A stretch of 64,000 nucleotides of DNA from Gammaproteobacteria bacterium (GCA_025359565.1 JANYFY010000016.1:176229-240228); one strand, 5' to 3'. Positions 37,437 to 48,443 are shown, counted from the stretch's first letter. The notes: a model not told the origin generated them from the sequence alone. A program made the numbers and translations.

Positions 37437-38276
37437 ATGCATGCTAACCTCATAAAAAATTCTTTCGCAGCCGTCCTTTTGACAATGCTGTGTGGCGCAA
37501 CTAGCATCCTATGGGCTCATGATGGCCACGGATTCGGCGGCGGTGGCGGGCGCGAATCATCGGGTGGCGGCGGTCAACATGTCTCGGGCGGTGCTGTTTC
37601 AAGTCCTGGTGGGAATGCAGCTAGTACGGGGCGCTCATTTGCGGGTGGGTCGGGCCGTGGATTCGAGGGGCGTGGTTTCGCGGGCAACGGCTCGCGGGGC
37701 GATCATGTAATGCAAAATTACGGCGGACATGCAGGCTACGGCGGAAATGCAGGCTACGGCGGGCATAGCGGTTACGGATATACGCAAGGTGGCTATGTTG
37801 GCCACGGTCACGATGGCGATCATCACGGTCATTGGGGCCATCATTGGAATGGTGGTTATTGGGATGGCGGGTTTTGGCCTGGCGCTTACTATGGGTGGGG
37901 CTTTAACTGGTTCTTGCCAGTGTTGCCAATCAGTTACGCGACTTATTGGTACAGCGGCACTCCCTATTACTATGCGAACGATGTGTATTACACCTGGAGT
38001 CCTTCATACCAGGGGTATGTAGCGTCCGATCCGCCCCCAGCGGCGGGCTCGGCACCGGTGAATGGAAATGCGGGCGGGGTGGCGGATGCGGGGCAAGTTT
38101 TTATGTATCCGAAGAATGGACAGAGTCCGGACTTGCAGTCTGCTGATAAGCAGGAGTGCCAGCAGTGGGCGTCTGCGCAGATGGGCCAGGACCACCAAGG
38201 CGCGGCTTCCAGTGTGAGCGACTATCGGCGCGCGATGATTGCATGTGTTGAAGGGCGCGGTTATAGCGCGAAGTAG
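37437..38276 (+). CDS. Secreted Gly/His-rich envelope protein with DUF6515-like C-terminus
   Basis: The 279-residue protein has a signal peptide ending near TSILWAHDG. The next 120 residues are Gly-, His- and Tyr-rich repeats (GYGGNAGYGGHSGYGY, GHGHDGDHHGHWGHH). A tail follows with GTPYYYANDVYYTW, then YPKNGQSPDL, DKQECQQWASAQMG and AMIACVEGRGYSAK. That tail is shared by many uncharacterised proteobacterial secreted proteins (DUF6515/glycine-zipper type). The many histidines could bind metal, which fits the nearby TonB/Cys-His pair, but function is unknown. It converges on the histidine kinase gene. Confidence 0.78.
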   Translation: MHANLIKNSFAAVLLTMLCGATSILWAHDGHGFGGGGGRESSGGGGQHVSGGAVSSPGGNAASTGRSFAGGSGRGFEGRGFAGNGSRGDHVMQNYGGHAGYGGNAGYGGHSGYGYTQGGYVGHGHDGDHHGHWGHHWNGGYWDGGFWPGAYYGWGFNWFLPVLPISYATYWYSGTPYYYANDVYYTWSPSYQGYVASDPPPAAGSAPVNGNAGGVADAGQVFMYPKNGQSPDLQSADKQECQQWASAQMGQDHQGAASSVSDYRRAMIACVEGRGYSAK

Positions 38277-38286
38277 CGAGTCACAT

Positions 38287-39609
38287 TTAGCGAAATTGCA
38301 GGCGAATTTCGCTGCCGAGTCCGCCTGGTCCGGTATCAATAGTCATAACCGCGCCGTATAAGCGCGCAATTTCCTCGACTATCGCTAACCCTAAGCCACT
38401 CCCGTGGCCTGTTGAATGGGGCATTCGGTAAAACCGTTGTCGTACACGCTGACGTTCGGTGTCCGGAATCCCTACTCCGGTATCTTCGACGCTTAAAGTT
38501 GGCCTGCCCTCGAATAAGCCCGTGCGAACCGTCACTCGCCCTCCTGCTGGGGTGTATTTAATTGCGTTATCGACTAAGTTGCTGAGCAGGTCATCGAGCA
38601 GTGTGGGATCGGCTATTACGCTCACGTTTTCAGTTTCTACGCCAAGATCAATTTGGCTTTGCAGTGCACGATCATAAAAACGCGCGGCAACTTCGGCCAC
38701 GATATCCTTTAAGTTAACGCTGCGATTCTTGGTGGTTATATTCACCGCCGGATCAGCTCGCGCTAGTGTTAATAGTTGGTTGGCGGTTTGGGTCAATTGA
38801 CGCATGCCCTCTTGTAATACCAACAGACGATGGTGAATGGGTAGTGCGGCAGGCTCGTTTGTGAGTAAATCCAACTGTGCCAGCATGCCGGTGATTGGCG
38901 TGCGCAGTTGGTGGGCGGTATTGGCAATAAACTGTTGTTGGGATTGCACCGACGTGCGTAACAAAAGAAATAAACGATTTAATGTCGCGGCGAGCGGCGC
39001 GAGTTCACGCGGCACTGACGCTTCTGCAATAGGTCTTAAATCCAGCGGAGAGCGGTCCGCGATCTCATCACGCATTCGTTTTACCGGTCTTAAGCCCAAC
39101 TGAATGCCCACCCACACCAATACCAACGTCAGGTCCAGCTGCACGAAGTCCCACAGTAGAGTACTCATGAACCCGAAGCGTGCCGCCGCCTCGTTAACCT
39201 TGACTGCATCGGCCACGTTAACTAGAACCGGTCCCCGTGGCGTGAAAGCGCGTACGGTCAGGGTGCGGACGCTCCCCCGATTAATGGGGGCCATGCCAAT
39301 CGCCTGATTCAAACCGCCGCTCGCTATCGGAATGGTGGGCAGCCGTGCATCCCCCGCGAACAAGCGGCCCTTAGCGTCACGAACGGCGTACTTTACAGAG
39401 TCATCCACCGGCACGGAATCAAGCACGAGTTGATCGTCAACCACTTTAATATGCGCAATAATGTCGGCGGCGGCATCCCGCAAGCGCCGATCGCTGGTGA
39501 TGACCCCCGGTGCGATACTATTGAAATAGTGAACTAACGCTCCACCGAGCGCTAATAATGTTAGTGGCACCGCTAGCCACAATACTAAGCGGCGGCTGAT
39601 CGAGGTCAT
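38287..39609 (-). CDS. Sensor histidine kinase (TctE/QseC type)
   Basis: The 440-residue protein has two membrane segments (about 8-28 and 155-173) flanking a periplasmic sensor domain of about 125 residues. A HAMP-like linker, a HisKA domain with phospho-acceptor His233 (ANTAHQLRTPITG) and a HATPase domain with NLVDNAIKYTP, EDTGVGIPDTER and HGSGLGLAIVEEIA follow. The periplasmic part resembles the 2CSK_N (TctE) domain, which in relatives senses organic acids. Its ATG overlaps the response-regulator stop by four bases. The signal and regulon cannot be read here. Confidence 0.92.
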   Translation of the reverse strand: MTSISRRLVLWLAVPLTLLALGGALVHYFNSIAPGVITSDRRLRDAAADIIAHIKVVDDQLVLDSVPVDDSVKYAVRDAKGRLFAGDARLPTIPIASGGLNQAIGMAPINRGSVRTLTVRAFTPRGPVLVNVADAVKVNEAAARFGFMSTLLWDFVQLDLTLVLVWVGIQLGLRPVKRMRDEIADRSPLDLRPIAEASVPRELAPLAATLNRLFLLLRTSVQSQQQFIANTAHQLRTPITGMLAQLDLLTNEPAALPIHHRLLVLQEGMRQLTQTANQLLTLARADPAVNITTKNRSVNLKDIVAEVAARFYDRALQSQIDLGVETENVSVIADPTLLDDLLSNLVDNAIKYTPAGGRVTVRTGLFEGRPTLSVEDTGVGIPDTERQRVRQRFYRMPHSTGHGSGLGLAIVEEIARLYGAVMTIDTGPGGLGSEIRLQFR

Positions 39610-40274
39610 GCCGGATTTGCTTCCTCAAGTCGATAGCCTAATCCCCGCAGGCTGCGAATAATCGCCGCATCTCCTAACTTGGCGCGCAAACGTGAGATAT
39701 GCACTTCAATCGCGTTAGAAGTGATGTCGCCCGGACTCGCGACTTCCTGCAGTAATTTGTCCTTTGAAACAATCATGCCGATGCGTCGTACCAGGCATTC
39801 CAATATCAACCACTCCCGCGCCGTGAGTTCCACTTCCGCTTCATCAATCAAGAGTCGCTTGCCGTGTAAGTCCGCCGTCATACGATTTAAGGTAATAACG
39901 CCGTTTAAGGCGCCACCGGCGCGACGCACCAACGCACGACATCGCGCGGCTAACTCGGCCGCTTCAAAAGGTTTACTCAAAAAATCATCGGCCCCTAAAT
40001 CGAGTGCCTTTACTTTATCGTTGAGGGTGCAGCGTGCAGTGAGCACCAGTGTGGGCATCGCCTTGCCCGCGCTGCGCAAGCGGCGCACTAGCGATAGGCC
40101 GTCAGCTCCCGGTAATCCTATATCAATGACTGCAAGAGCAAATTCTTCCCCCGCCAATGCAGCTTGCGCGGCTTCCGCGCTAGCGACCCGAAGCGTATTA
40201 AACGACGCAGTGTTAAGTGCGCGCACGATAGCATCCGCCACCAGATCATCGTCTTCAACAATTAGCAGCCGCAT
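39606..40274 (-). CDS. OmpR-family response regulator (TctD/QseB type)
   Basis: The 222-residue protein has a receiver domain with phosphorylatable Asp51 (AVIDIGLPGADGL), the acidic pair EDDD at 7-10, LTAR and SKPF (Lys near 101). A C-terminal winged-helix DNA-binding domain is present (LTAREWLILECLVRR, SNAIEVHISRLRAKLG, RSLRGLGYRLEE). It is transcribed just before its kinase, with an ATGA overlap. The tagH-like FHA gene ends upstream by six bases, so all three may form one transcript from 41651. Confidence 0.93.
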   Translation of the reverse strand: MRLLIVEDDDLVADAIVRALNTASFNTLRVASAEAAQAALAGEEFALAVIDIGLPGADGLSLVRRLRSAGKAMPTLVLTARCTLNDKVKALDLGADDFLSKPFEAAELAARCRALVRRAGGALNGVITLNRMTADLHGKRLLIDEAEVELTAREWLILECLVRRIGMIVSKDKLLQEVASPGDITSNAIEVHISRLRAKLGDAAIIRSLRGLGYRLEEANPA

Positions 40275-40280
40275 ACCGGC

Positions 40281-41651
40281 CTAGGCTTCACCAACCGCTC
40301 TGTCGTCTTCTTCGTCGATCGACGCACCAAACGCATTTTTTCGGGGCGGTGGTGCAAGCTTACGCAATTTAGCGGCATAAGCTTTTGCAAAAGTCTCTAC
40401 AAACAGATGCGGGAAACCCTCGGTAGGGCGTTGTGCCAGTCCTGGAAATAGTTCCACGTATAAGTCCCAGTACTTAGCCTTGTTCTGAGCGCCGAATACT
40501 CCGCGTTTGGTGCCACGCTCGAAACGCTCTTCCAATTCTTTCGGGTCAACGCGTTGTAAGAATTCATCGAATGCTGCCCGCATCGCTACCAGCGATGCCG
40601 TATTCTGAGCCTTTTGATCGCGGAATTGCTCGCGCACCGATTCTATTGAACCCGAGCGCGTCGACAGGGTTGTTAGTAGACGCAACAAATTTTCATCAAT
40701 ACCTTTCGAGAAATTTAGGGGGCTATCGCCGGTTTCGTCGGGTGCGGTCAAGCGGAAGCGATTACGAAATTCCTGGCGACCTTGGTGCAAATCCATAAGG
40801 CCTAGAACACTTTCGCGGAATAATTGTCCCGCGAGTGTAAGTGCGGCACCCCGTGCATCCGGTGTAATAGTCCGCGGATCAATTCCGGCACCACGGCAAA
40901 AAGCGGCAAGTCCCGTGTCAAAATCCGCATCAAACAATCCGTTCTCAGACCGAGCTACGGCCAAGAGCACGGGAATGGGTGCGCCCTGCATGACTGGCGT
41001 GGAGACAGGTGTTGTCGCGCGAGGTGTCGCCGGCGGGGGTGGAGCGGAAGGGATCGCTTGCTGCGAAGCGCCGGCATTCTTCAGTGGGCGCGTCATCATA
41101 TGCCACGGTGTACCAGCGGCCTCACCGGCAGTATTCGCTGGGTCACTAGTTAGCGATTGACCGTAGGCGTTATGCACTGTTATGGGTTGTAACGAGCCGC
41201 TAAGTTCCAATAATTCACTCAAGTTCAGACTTTCACCTAAGTCATTGGCAGTTGATTTCTTAGCGCTTTTAGAAGGAGATTTTCCAGAGTGCGCGACTAT
41301 TGCGCCCTCTTCAGGCGGGAAATCATTACTCGCATCAATAGTGACCAGCAACTCGAATTCACCGATGCGTACGTGATCGCCGTCTTTAACCTTATATTCA
41401 TGAAATTTGCCGAGCGGTAGCGTCGCTCCATTGACAAAAGTGCCATTTGAACTCGTATCCACCAAATAGTAGGTGCCGGCTCGAAAATCGATGCGAGCGT
41501 GTTTGCCCGACAGGTATCGCTCTGGGTCGGGTAGAATCCATTCGTTGTCAGTGGCACGTCCTATACTGCCGCCGTGTACGCCAAATACGCGGGCGGCTTT
41601 TTCTCCCATACGGGAGGCATGTTCACTGACGATGCTTAAGCGCAGGGCCAT
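40281..41651 (-). CDS. tagH: FHA-domain protein of the type VI secretion TagH/ImpI family
   Basis: The protein is 456 residues from the ATG at 41651. The frame extends six codons to a TTG, but the GGAG site fits the ATG. Residues about 1-100 are an FHA domain (GSIGRATDNEWILPD, SGKHARI, SSNGTFVNG). A linker rich in Pro, Ala and Ser follows. The C-terminal TagH domain includes FCRGAGIDPRTITPD, ESVLGLMDLHQGRQEFRNRF and KAKYWDLYVELFPGLAQ. In type VI systems this scaffold is phosphorylated by PpkA and switches on assembly. No other type VI gene is in the window. It is an orphan placed directly before a two-component system. Confidence 0.88.
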   Translation of the reverse strand: MALRLSIVSEHASRMGEKAARVFGVHGGSIGRATDNEWILPDPERYLSGKHARIDFRAGTYYLVDTSSNGTFVNGATLPLGKFHEYKVKDGDHVRIGEFELLVTIDASNDFPPEEGAIVAHSGKSPSKSAKKSTANDLGESLNLSELLELSGSLQPITVHNAYGQSLTSDPANTAGEAAGTPWHMMTRPLKNAGASQQAIPSAPPPPATPRATTPVSTPVMQGAPIPVLLAVARSENGLFDADFDTGLAAFCRGAGIDPRTITPDARGAALTLAGQLFRESVLGLMDLHQGRQEFRNRFRLTAPDETGDSPLNFSKGIDENLLRLLTTLSTRSGSIESVREQFRDQKAQNTASLVAMRAAFDEFLQRVDPKELEERFERGTKRGVFGAQNKAKYWDLYVELFPGLAQRPTEGFPHLFVETFAKAYAAKLRKLAPPPRKNAFGASIDEEDDRAVGEA

Positions 41652-41698
41652 AGTCTTTAATTTCTCCAATGGGTCTTAAGGGTTGCGCTAAGTGCCCG

Positions 41699-41704
41699 TA
41701 TAAT
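41699..41704 (+). promoter_or_regulatory. Candidate -10 element for the DUF1820-purL transcript
   Basis: TATAAT, a perfect -10 hexamer, lies in the short divergent region between tagH and the DUF1820 gene, 36 bases before the ATG at 41740. No good -35 is seen 16-18 bases upstream (TTAAGG is the nearest). Confidence 0.4.
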
Positions 41705-41739
41705 ATACCGAAACAGTAGCAATGCTGGAGACTGAAGTA

Positions 41740-42081
41740 ATGGCCGCGAGTCACATTTTTAAAGTTTTGTTTGTCAATCAGGGTAAGGTTTACGAGATCT
41801 ACGCCCGAAAAGTAGGTCAGGGCAGCCTTTTTGGGTTCATTGAGGTCGAGGAACTGGTATTCGGCGAGCGCTCCACGGTAGTGGTTGACCCCGCCGAGGA
41901 GAAGATTAAAGCCGAGTTCAATGAGGTCAAACGCACCTATATACCGATGCATTCCGTGTTGCGGATCGATGAAGTAAAAAAACAAGGAATTAGCAAAGTG
42001 GTCGCCCTGGAAGGTTCCAACGTGGCCCAGTTCCCCGTTCCCATCTACACTCCGGGCGGCGATTCGAACGCCCGCAAGTAG
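41740..42081 (+). CDS. DUF1820 family protein
   Basis: The protein is 113 residues from the ATG at 41740, which has CTGGAG nine bases upstream. The frame has an earlier ATG at 41722. It has the DUF1820 pattern [53 protein letters not shown] and [16 protein letters not shown]. It is a small cytosolic protein of unknown function, conserved in gammaproteobacteria. It is followed 13 bases later by purL and is probably co-transcribed with it. Confidence 0.88.
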   Translation: MAASHIFKVLFVNQGKVYEIYARKVGQGSLFGFIEVEELVFGERSTVVVDPAEEKIKAEFNEVKRTYIPMHSVLRIDEVKKQGISKVVALEGSNVAQFPVPIYTPGGDSNARK

Positions 42082-42094
42082 GCTTAAACTCAAG

Positions 42095-45000
42095 GTGAAC
42101 TCCCTATTTAGCTTACCCGGTGCACCCGCCTTATCGCAATTTCGTTTGGACTCGCTATTAAGGATTTTGCAAGGCCTGGATGGGCGAGTGCAATCGGTGT
42201 CAGCGCAGCTCGTTTATTTTGTCGATGCTGCACAGGATTTAGTCGATGCGGAAGCGAAAATTCTTCGCAGGTTGTTACCCGGTGTGCCAATCGCGTTAAT
42301 CGCGCCGCGGGCGCCGGAACCGACGCCGTTATCGCGATCCTTTAACGTCGTTGTTACGCCACGATTAGGCAGCTTGTCGCCCTGGTCCAGTAAGGCCACC
42401 GACATAGCACACTCCTGCGGCCTTGCGAACGTGCGTCGCTTAGAGCGCGGTACGATTTACACGATTGATACGACCCCCGCAATTGATACGAACCCCGCAA
42501 TTGCCGCGACCCCCGCGCACGCTGCAGGCGCTAACTGTATCGCTGTCGATATACAGCAACTCAGCGGTGCTTTACACGATCGCATGACTGAATCGGTGTG
42601 GCTGGAGTCTGTGAACCTTGAGAATCTGTTTCGGCATTCCGTTGCGCGTGAACTGCGCACCGTTGCATTGGGCGGTGATGGGCGGGCTGCCTTGGTGTGC
42701 GCAAATACTGAGTGGGGATTAGCCTTATCGATTGATGAAATTGATTATTTGGTCGAGGCCTTTCGTAAATTGAAGCGTGATCCCACCGATGTGGAATTAA
42801 TGATGTTCGCGCAGGCAAATTCCGAGCACTGCCGGCACAAGATATTCAACGCGGATTTTGTGATCGACGGCAAGGCTATGTCGCAGTCTCTGTTTTCCAT
42901 GATTCGTGCGACTTTTGCACGCAACTCAAACGGAGTGCTGTCCGCTTACCGGGATAATGCCGCCGTTATGGCTGGCAGCGAAGCGGTGCGCTTTTTCCCT
43001 GATCCGGTCACGCAACGTTATGAGGGGATGCGCGAGGCGGTCGATATATTAATGAAGGTCGAAACACACAATCACCCAACAGCGATTTCCCCCTTTCCCG
43101 GTGCCGCGACCGGCGCGGGTGGCGAGATTCGGGATGAAGGGGCGACGGGTATTGGTGCAAAGCCTAAGGCGGGGCTGTGTGGTTTTTCAGTATCTAATTT
43201 AAAAATCCCGGGAATGCTGCAAGCGTGGGAAAAAAATTTCGGTAAACCGGAGCGAATTGCCTCGGCACTCGACATCATGCTGGAAGCGCCACTCGGTGCC
43301 GCCGCCTTTAATAATGAGTTTGGACGGCCCAATATTTGTGGCTATTTTCGAGTGTTCGAGCAGCAGGCTAGAGTGTTCGAGTCGCACGAGCGGGTTAGCA
43401 ATAGCGCCACTCCAGCGTTTGTGATTCGTGGTTATCACAAGCCTATTATGGTCGCAGGCGGGATTGGCAATATACGCCGTAACCACGTCGAGAAAAAAGA
43501 GGTGGTGAAAGGTGCGCCTCTGGTAGTGCTAGGAGGACCTGCCATGCTAATCGGACTCGGTGGGGGAGCAGCCTCGTCGGTGGGCAGTGGTCAGAGTTCT
43601 TCGCAACTTGATTTTGCATCGGTGCAGCGCGGTAACGCGGAAATTCAGCGTCGCGCTCAAGAGGTTATTGACCGGTGTTGGGCGTTTGGGAATGCCAATC
43701 CTATTTTGCTTATTCATGACGTGGGCGCAGGCGGCCTATCGAATGCGCTGCCTGAAGCTATCGCCCATAGTCATCGAGGTGGTCGAATCGACTTACGTAA
43801 AATTCCGAGCGCGGAACCTGAGTTGTCGCCGATGGAAATTTGGTGCAATGAAGCGCAGGAGCGCTACGTGCTGGCGCTGGCCCCAGGATCAGTGGCGCAG
43901 TTTGCAGCGCTGTGTGAGCGGGAACGATGCCCGTTTGCTGTGGTAGGTGAAATTACCGATGAAGGTCAATTACTGGTTGAAGATGCCTTGCTGGGCAAGG
44001 TTCCCGTGGACATACCGCTGGACCTATTGCTGGGCAAAACTCCCAAGATGGTGCGTACTGTTCGCGCCACGATTAAGCCTGTTGTCGGTCTCTTGACAAC
44101 GGATAGAAACATTGTGGACTCGTTGGATAGATTGCTGTGCTTGCCGACCATTGCCGATAAGTCGTTTCTTATCACCATCGGTGATCGCACGGTAGGCGGC
44201 ATGATTAGTCGTGACCAAATGGTCGGGCCGTGGCAAGTTCCGGTCGCGGATGTCGCGGTGACTTTAAGTGATTATGAGGGTTATACCGGAGAAGCAATGG
44301 CGATGGGTGAGCGCTCGCCAGTGGCCTTATTAAACGCACCCGCATCCGGGCGGCTTGCGGTGGCCGAAGCTATTACCAATATTCTTGCGGCGGATATCGC
44401 TAAACTTACTGACATTCGGTTGTCAGCGAACTGGATGGCAGCGTGTGGTGAGCCGGGCGAAGATGCTGATTTGTATGCAACGGTGCGCGCCGTAGGATTA
44501 GAGTTATGCACTGAACTGGGCGTCACTATTCCGGTGGGCAAAGATTCATTGTCTATGAGGACTGCCTGGTCCGATAAAACCGGCGATCACTTAGTCGTCG
44601 CTCCGGTGTCCTTAGTGGTCTCCGCGTTCGCACCCGTGCAAGACGCAAGACGTACGTTGACGCCTGAATTAGACTTATCGCAGCCGTCGCGGCTAATGCG
44701 CATTGACTTAGGGAGGGGTCAGAACCGCCTGGGTGGGTCTTGCTGGGCGCAAGTGTATGAGGAACTGGGCGGCGTGGCAGCGGATCTCGATGCACCGCAA
44801 TTATTGGCGGCGTATTTTGCAGCGCTGCGTGAGTTAAAAGAACGCGGTTTAGTGTTGGCATATCATGACGTGTCGGACGGCGGGGTACTCATTACGCTAG
44901 TGGAAATGGCATTTGTGACCCATTGTGGATTGACCGTTGATCTAGGCGATACCGCTGATCCGGTTGCGGCCTGTTTTGCTGAAGAGCTCGGTGCGGTAAT

Positions 45001-46099
45001 TCAAGTGCCCGCGGAGTGTGTTGCTGCGGTGCTGGATATTTGCAATCAACACGGGCTCTCTCACTATGTGCAGGATATTGGCGTCCCCGTATGCGGTGTT
45101 GCGATTAACGTGCGAGCAGGCTCACAGGTTTTGACGGCCTCGCGCATTGAGTTACAGCGTCGTTGGAGCGAGGTTTCGTACCGCATGCAGTCGATGCGCG
45201 ATAATCCTCAGTGCGCTCAACAAGAATATCAAAATATTTTGGATGTCGATGACCCGGGGTTGCATGCGCAATTAAGTTACGATCCTACCGAAGATATCAC
45301 GGCGCCTTTTATTAACGGTGGCGCTAGACCTGCTGTTGCCGTGCTGCGTGAACAAGGAGTTAATAGTCAGACTGAGATGGCGGCAGTTCTGACTCGCTGT
45401 GGATTTGACGCTTACGACGTGCATATGACCGACATTCTTAGCGGCCGCGTACGATTAAGTCGTTTTCACGGATTAGTGGCCTGTGGTGGGTTCTCCTATG
45501 GTGACGTGCTGGGTGCGGGTGAGGGTTGGGCTAAATCCATTTTATTTAATTTGCGTGCGCGCGAGGAATTCTCAGGCTTTTTCGCGCGCGACTCTACTTT
45601 CACTTTGGGAGTCTGCAATGGCTGTCAGATGTTGGCAGCGTTACAAGAATTAATTCCGGGTACCGACGGATGGCCACGCTTTGTTCGCAACGCGTCCGAG
45701 CAATACGAAGCACGGTTGAGCTTGGTACGAGTCGTGGAGTCTCGATCGGCGTTATTCACGGGGATGCACGGCTCGATATTGCCTATTGTGGTGTCGCATG
45801 GCGAGGGTCGCGCTGAGTTCGCGTTGCCGCAGGGCGCGGCACAAATCCTCGCTGGGCAGCAAGTGACGCTGCAATTTGTTAATAACCGGGATCAACTAAC
45901 CGATTGCTATCCTTATAATCCGAATGGCTCATCGTTGGGCATTGCGGGATTGTGCAGCGCTGATGGACGCGTGACTGCCCTAATGCCGCATCCTGAGCGC
46001 GTGTATCGAACGGTGCAGCATTCTTGGGCGCCTAAGGCTTGGGCCGAAGATGGTGGGTGGACGCGATTATTCCGCAATGCGCGCGTGTTTCTAGCTTAA
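42095..46099 (+). CDS. purL: Phosphoribosylformylglycinamidine synthase PurL (large, single-chain)
   Basis: The 1334-residue protein starts at a GTG and is somewhat longer than the usual 1290-1300. Domains in order are PurS-like N-terminus, linker, two AIR-synthase-like halves and C-terminal glutaminase. Key motifs are [85 protein letters not shown], the nucleophile Cys in [10 protein letters not shown], and [11 protein letters not shown]. It converts FGAR to FGAM with glutamine and ATP in purine synthesis. The extra length is partly an in-frame triplicated 18-base unit near residues 124-141. The stop overlaps the convergent DUF4145 gene by four bases. Confidence 0.97.
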   Translation: MNSLFSLPGAPALSQFRLDSLLRILQGLDGRVQSVSAQLVYFVDAAQDLVDAEAKILRRLLPGVPIALIAPRAPEPTPLSRSFNVVVTPRLGSLSPWSSKATDIAHSCGLANVRRLERGTIYTIDTTPAIDTNPAIAATPAHAAGANCIAVDIQQLSGALHDRMTESVWLESVNLENLFRHSVARELRTVALGGDGRAALVCANTEWGLALSIDEIDYLVEAFRKLKRDPTDVELMMFAQANSEHCRHKIFNADFVIDGKAMSQSLFSMIRATFARNSNGVLSAYRDNAAVMAGSEAVRFFPDPVTQRYEGMREAVDILMKVETHNHPTAISPFPGAATGAGGEIRDEGATGIGAKPKAGLCGFSVSNLKIPGMLQAWEKNFGKPERIASALDIMLEAPLGAAAFNNEFGRPNICGYFRVFEQQARVFESHERVSNSATPAFVIRGYHKPIMVAGGIGNIRRNHVEKKEVVKGAPLVVLGGPAMLIGLGGGAASSVGSGQSSSQLDFASVQRGNAEIQRRAQEVIDRCWAFGNANPILLIHDVGAGGLSNALPEAIAHSHRGGRIDLRKIPSAEPELSPMEIWCNEAQERYVLALAPGSVAQFAALCERERCPFAVVGEITDEGQLLVEDALLGKVPVDIPLDLLLGKTPKMVRTVRATIKPVVGLLTTDRNIVDSLDRLLCLPTIADKSFLITIGDRTVGGMISRDQMVGPWQVPVADVAVTLSDYEGYTGEAMAMGERSPVALLNAPASGRLAVAEAITNILAADIAKLTDIRLSANWMAACGEPGEDADLYATVRAVGLELCTELGVTIPVGKDSLSMRTAWSDKTGDHLVVAPVSLVVSAFAPVQDARRTLTPELDLSQPSRLMRIDLGRGQNRLGGSCWAQVYEELGGVAADLDAPQLLAAYFAALRELKERGLVLAYHDVSDGGVLITLVEMAFVTHCGLTVDLGDTADPVAACFAEELGAVIQVPAECVAAVLDICNQHGLSHYVQDIGVPVCGVAINVRAGSQVLTASRIELQRRWSEVSYRMQSMRDNPQCAQQEYQNILDVDDPGLHAQLSYDPTEDITAPFINGGARPAVAVLREQGVNSQTEMAAVLTRCGFDAYDVHMTDILSGRVRLSRFHGLVACGGFSYGDVLGAGEGWAKSILFNLRAREEFSGFFARDSTFTLGVCNGCQMLAALQELIPGTDGWPRFVRNASEQYEARLSLVRVVESRSALFTGMHGSILPIVVSHGEGRAEFALPQGAAQILAGQQVTLQFVNNRDQLTDCYPYNPNGSSLGIAGLCSADGRVTALMPHPERVYRTVQHSWAPKAWAEDGGWTRLFRNARVFLA
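42464..42517 (+). repeat. Three tandem 18-base units inside purL
   Basis: ATTGATACGACCCCCGCA (42464-42481), ATTGATACGAACCCCGCA (42482-42499) and ATTGCCGCGACCCCCGCG (42500-42517) are consecutive. The first two differ at one base, and the third is more diverged. They encode a repeated I-[DA]-[TA]-[TN]-P-A unit in the PurL N-terminal linker and keep the frame. Confidence 0.9.
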
Positions 46100-46767
46100 G
46101 GGGCCTGGACCACGAATTTTCGGAAGGTCATTGCTTGTACCAGACGCGCTTTACGCACGAAGGTCTGGTACAACAGATCGCGCATCACCTCGAGTAGAAT
46201 TCCAGCGCGTTCTGCATCGATGTGGGGTTGTTGTTGCCAGGGGTCATTGTCGCTGCCAAATAAAATAGTGCGTATGGCACCAAACGTCTCGTCGTCTAAT
46301 TCTACCAGGCTGCGAATTTGTTCCAATGTATCAAATATTTCAAGTTTGCCGTGTTCCCCGAGTTCGCGAAAAAGTGATTGAGCGGTGCGCCGCGTCATGC
46401 TGCCGAACGCATTAAAACAACTGGCCGCATAACAATTTAAAGCTTCCTTGAAAAGAATCTCTGATTCTTCGGGCAAGTAGGTAAGCGGGAAATTCTCGCG
46501 TGCCCGTTCGATTTCGGTGTAATTACACTTAAATTCTACACGGCTGGTCGTAAAAGACTTGGCAATAAATTTCAAAAATATAGGTTCAATACAAGAATCA
46601 CAGCGAAATACAATGCCGATATGTTTCGGTCTGCTAAGAGATAGATCATCGAACTTTGGGATTCCTGTGGGTGTAATATGCGAATAAATTTGACAATGCG
46701 GGCAATTTAAACAAACGCCCTGATGCTCGCTATGCAGTTGGTCATCCGATCCGATATAAATAGCCAT
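46096..46767 (-). CDS. DUF4145-domain protein with zinc-ribbon-like N-terminus
   Basis: The 223-residue protein has CxxC pairs near the start ([15 protein letters not shown] and [13 protein letters not shown]) that look like a zinc-ribbon. The C-terminal DUF4145 part is [19 protein letters not shown], then [16 protein letters not shown] and [20 protein letters not shown]4145 proteins occur alone and in restriction or defence-associated proteins. No defence genes are adjacent, so a cytosolic housekeeping or regulatory role is just as likely. It follows ettA by two bases in the same direction. Confidence 0.8.
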   Translation of the reverse strand: MAIYIGSDDQLHSEHQGVCLNCPHCQIYSHITPTGIPKFDDLSLSRPKHIGIVFRCDSCIEPIFLKFIAKSFTTSRVEFKCNYTEIERARENFPLTYLPEESEILFKEALNCYAASCFNAFGSMTRRTAQSLFRELGEHGKLEIFDTLEQIRSLVELDDETFGAIRTILFGSDNDPWQQQPHIDAERAGILLEVMRDLLYQTFVRKARLVQAMTFRKFVVQAP

Positions 46768-46769
46768 CT

Positions 46770-48443
46770 TTAACCTGCCAGCGGCTTGTAGCGAATGCGA
46801 TGCGGTTGTGCAGCATCCTCACCCTTGCGATGCTTGAGGTTTTCAACGTATTCCTGGTAATTGCCTTCGAACCAAACAACTTGTGAGTCACCCTCGAATG
46901 CCAGGATATGGGTGGCGATGCGGTCTAAGAACCAGCGATCATGTGAAATGACGACAGCGCAACCTGGAAACGCCAGTAACGCTTCTTCCAAAGCACGTAG
47001 CGTTTCGATATCCAGATCGTTCGTGGGTTCATCAAGCAGTAATACATTCCCCCCTGATTTTAATACCTTGGCTAGATGTACCCGATTGCGCTCTCCGCCG
47101 GACAGCTCTCCAATGATTTGTTGTTGTTGCACTCCCTTGAAATTAAACCTTCCGACATAACCGCGTGACGAAGTCTCGTAGTTGCCTACTTTGATCATTT
47201 CAAGACCGCCCGAGATCTCTTGCCACACGCTATTTTTATCGTTCAATGTCTGACGGGATTGATCGACATAAGCGAGTTTCACACTGGGACCTAGGCGAAA
47301 TTCACCGCTATCGGGTTTCTCAACGCCCGATAACATGCGAAATAATGTGGTCTTCCCCGCGCCGTTCGGACCGATGATGCCGACAATGCCGCCCGCGGGT
47401 AAGTTAAAGTTTAGGTTCTCGATCAGCAAGCGATCGCCATAACCTTTGCGGATTTCTTTCGCTTCAATCACTAGATCGCCGAGACGCTCTCCAGGCGGTA
47501 TGTAGATCTCGTTGGTCTCATTGCGCTTTTGAAATTCCTGTGAGGCAAGTTCTTCGTAGCGTTGCAAGCGTGCTTTAGATTTTGCTTGCCGAGCCTTGGG
47601 ATTGGTGCGCACCCACTCCAATTCGCGCTTGAGTGTTTTGGCAAGCGCATCTTGTTGACGATCTTCTTGCGCTAGGCGTTGGCCTTTTTGTTCCAGCCAC
47701 GAAGAATAGTTCCCTTCCCACGGGATGCCATGACCGCGATCCAGTTCAAGTATCCATTCGGCCACATTATCAAGAAAGTAACGGTCATGGGTTACCGCAA
47801 TAACGGTGCTTGGATATTCTTCGAGGAAATGTTCCAGCCAAGCGACCGACTCGGCGTCTAAATGATTAGTCGGCTCGTCTAATAAAAGCATATCCGGTTT
47901 GGATAGCAGCAGACGACACAGCGCAACCCTGCGCTTCTCACCCCCCGATAATTTTCCGATTACCGCCTCCCAAGGAGGAAGTCTGAGCGAGTCTGCCGCA
48001 ATTTCTAGCTTACGTTCTAATTCCCAACCGCCGACCGCATCAATTTTATCTTGTAATTTGGCTTGTTCTTCCAGGGCCTTGTTCATCTCATCATCGGTCA
48101 TGGGTTCGGCAAAACGATCGCTGAGCGCATTGAAGCGATCTATCAGTTCTTTTACATCGCCAACGCCTTCACCAACGACTTCACGTACTGTTTTGGATTC
48201 ATCCAGCAAGGGTTCTTGGGGAAGATAGCCCACCTTGATCCCGGCTTGGGCGCGCGCTTCGCCCTCAATTTCTTTATCAAGGCCCGCCATGATTTTAAGG
48301 AGCGTGGATTTGCCCGATCCATTTAAACCCAGTACGCCGATCTTGGCACCGGGGAAAAAACTCAACGAAATATCGCGCAATATAATACGTTTGGGTGGCA
48401 CGACTTTGCCAACGCGGTTCATAGTGTAAATGAACTGAGCCAT
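46770..48443 (-). CDS. ettA: Energy-dependent translational throttle protein EttA (ABC-F)
   Basis: The 557-residue protein is a soluble ABC-F ATPase with two nucleotide-binding domains: Walker [13 protein letters not shown] and [12 protein letters not shown], signatures [13 protein letters not shown] and [13 protein letters not shown], and Walker B segments [12 protein letters not shown] and [12 protein letters not shown]. The EttA arm lies between the first signature regions, and a linker ([21 protein letters not shown]) joins the domains. It binds the ribosomal E site and gates the first elongation cycle by ATP/ADP ratio. It appears to be transcribed with the DUF4145 gene. Confidence 0.96.
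   Translation of the reverse strand: MAQFIYTMNRVGKVVPPKRIILRDISLSFFPGAKIGVLGLNGSGKSTLLKIMAGLDKEIEGEARAQAGIKVGYLPQEPLLDESKTVREVVGEGVGDVKELIDRFNALSDRFAEPMTDDEMNKALEEQAKLQDKIDAVGGWELERKLEIAADSLRLPPWEAVIGKLSGGEKRRVALCRLLLSKPDMLLLDEPTNHLDAESVAWLEHFLEEYPSTVIAVTHDRYFLDNVAEWILELDRGHGIPWEGNYSSWLEQKGQRLAQEDRQQDALAKTLKRELEWVRTNPKARQAKSKARLQRYEELASQEFQKRNETNEIYIPPGERLGDLVIEAKEIRKGYGDRLLIENLNFNLPAGGIVGIIGPNGAGKTTLFRMLSGVEKPDSGEFRLGPSVKLAYVDQSRQTLNDKNSVWQEISGGLEMIKVGNYETSSRGYVGRFNFKGVQQQQIIGELSGGERNRVHLAKVLKSGGNVLLLDEPTNDLDIETLRALEEALLAFPGCAVVISHDRWFLDRIATHILAFEGDSQVVWFEGNYQEYVENLKHRKGEDAAQPHRIRYKPLAG

Noticed and set aside
40281..41651. A type VI secretion cluster around tagH
   Set aside because: No tss, hcp, vgrG or clpV-like genes are present on either side.
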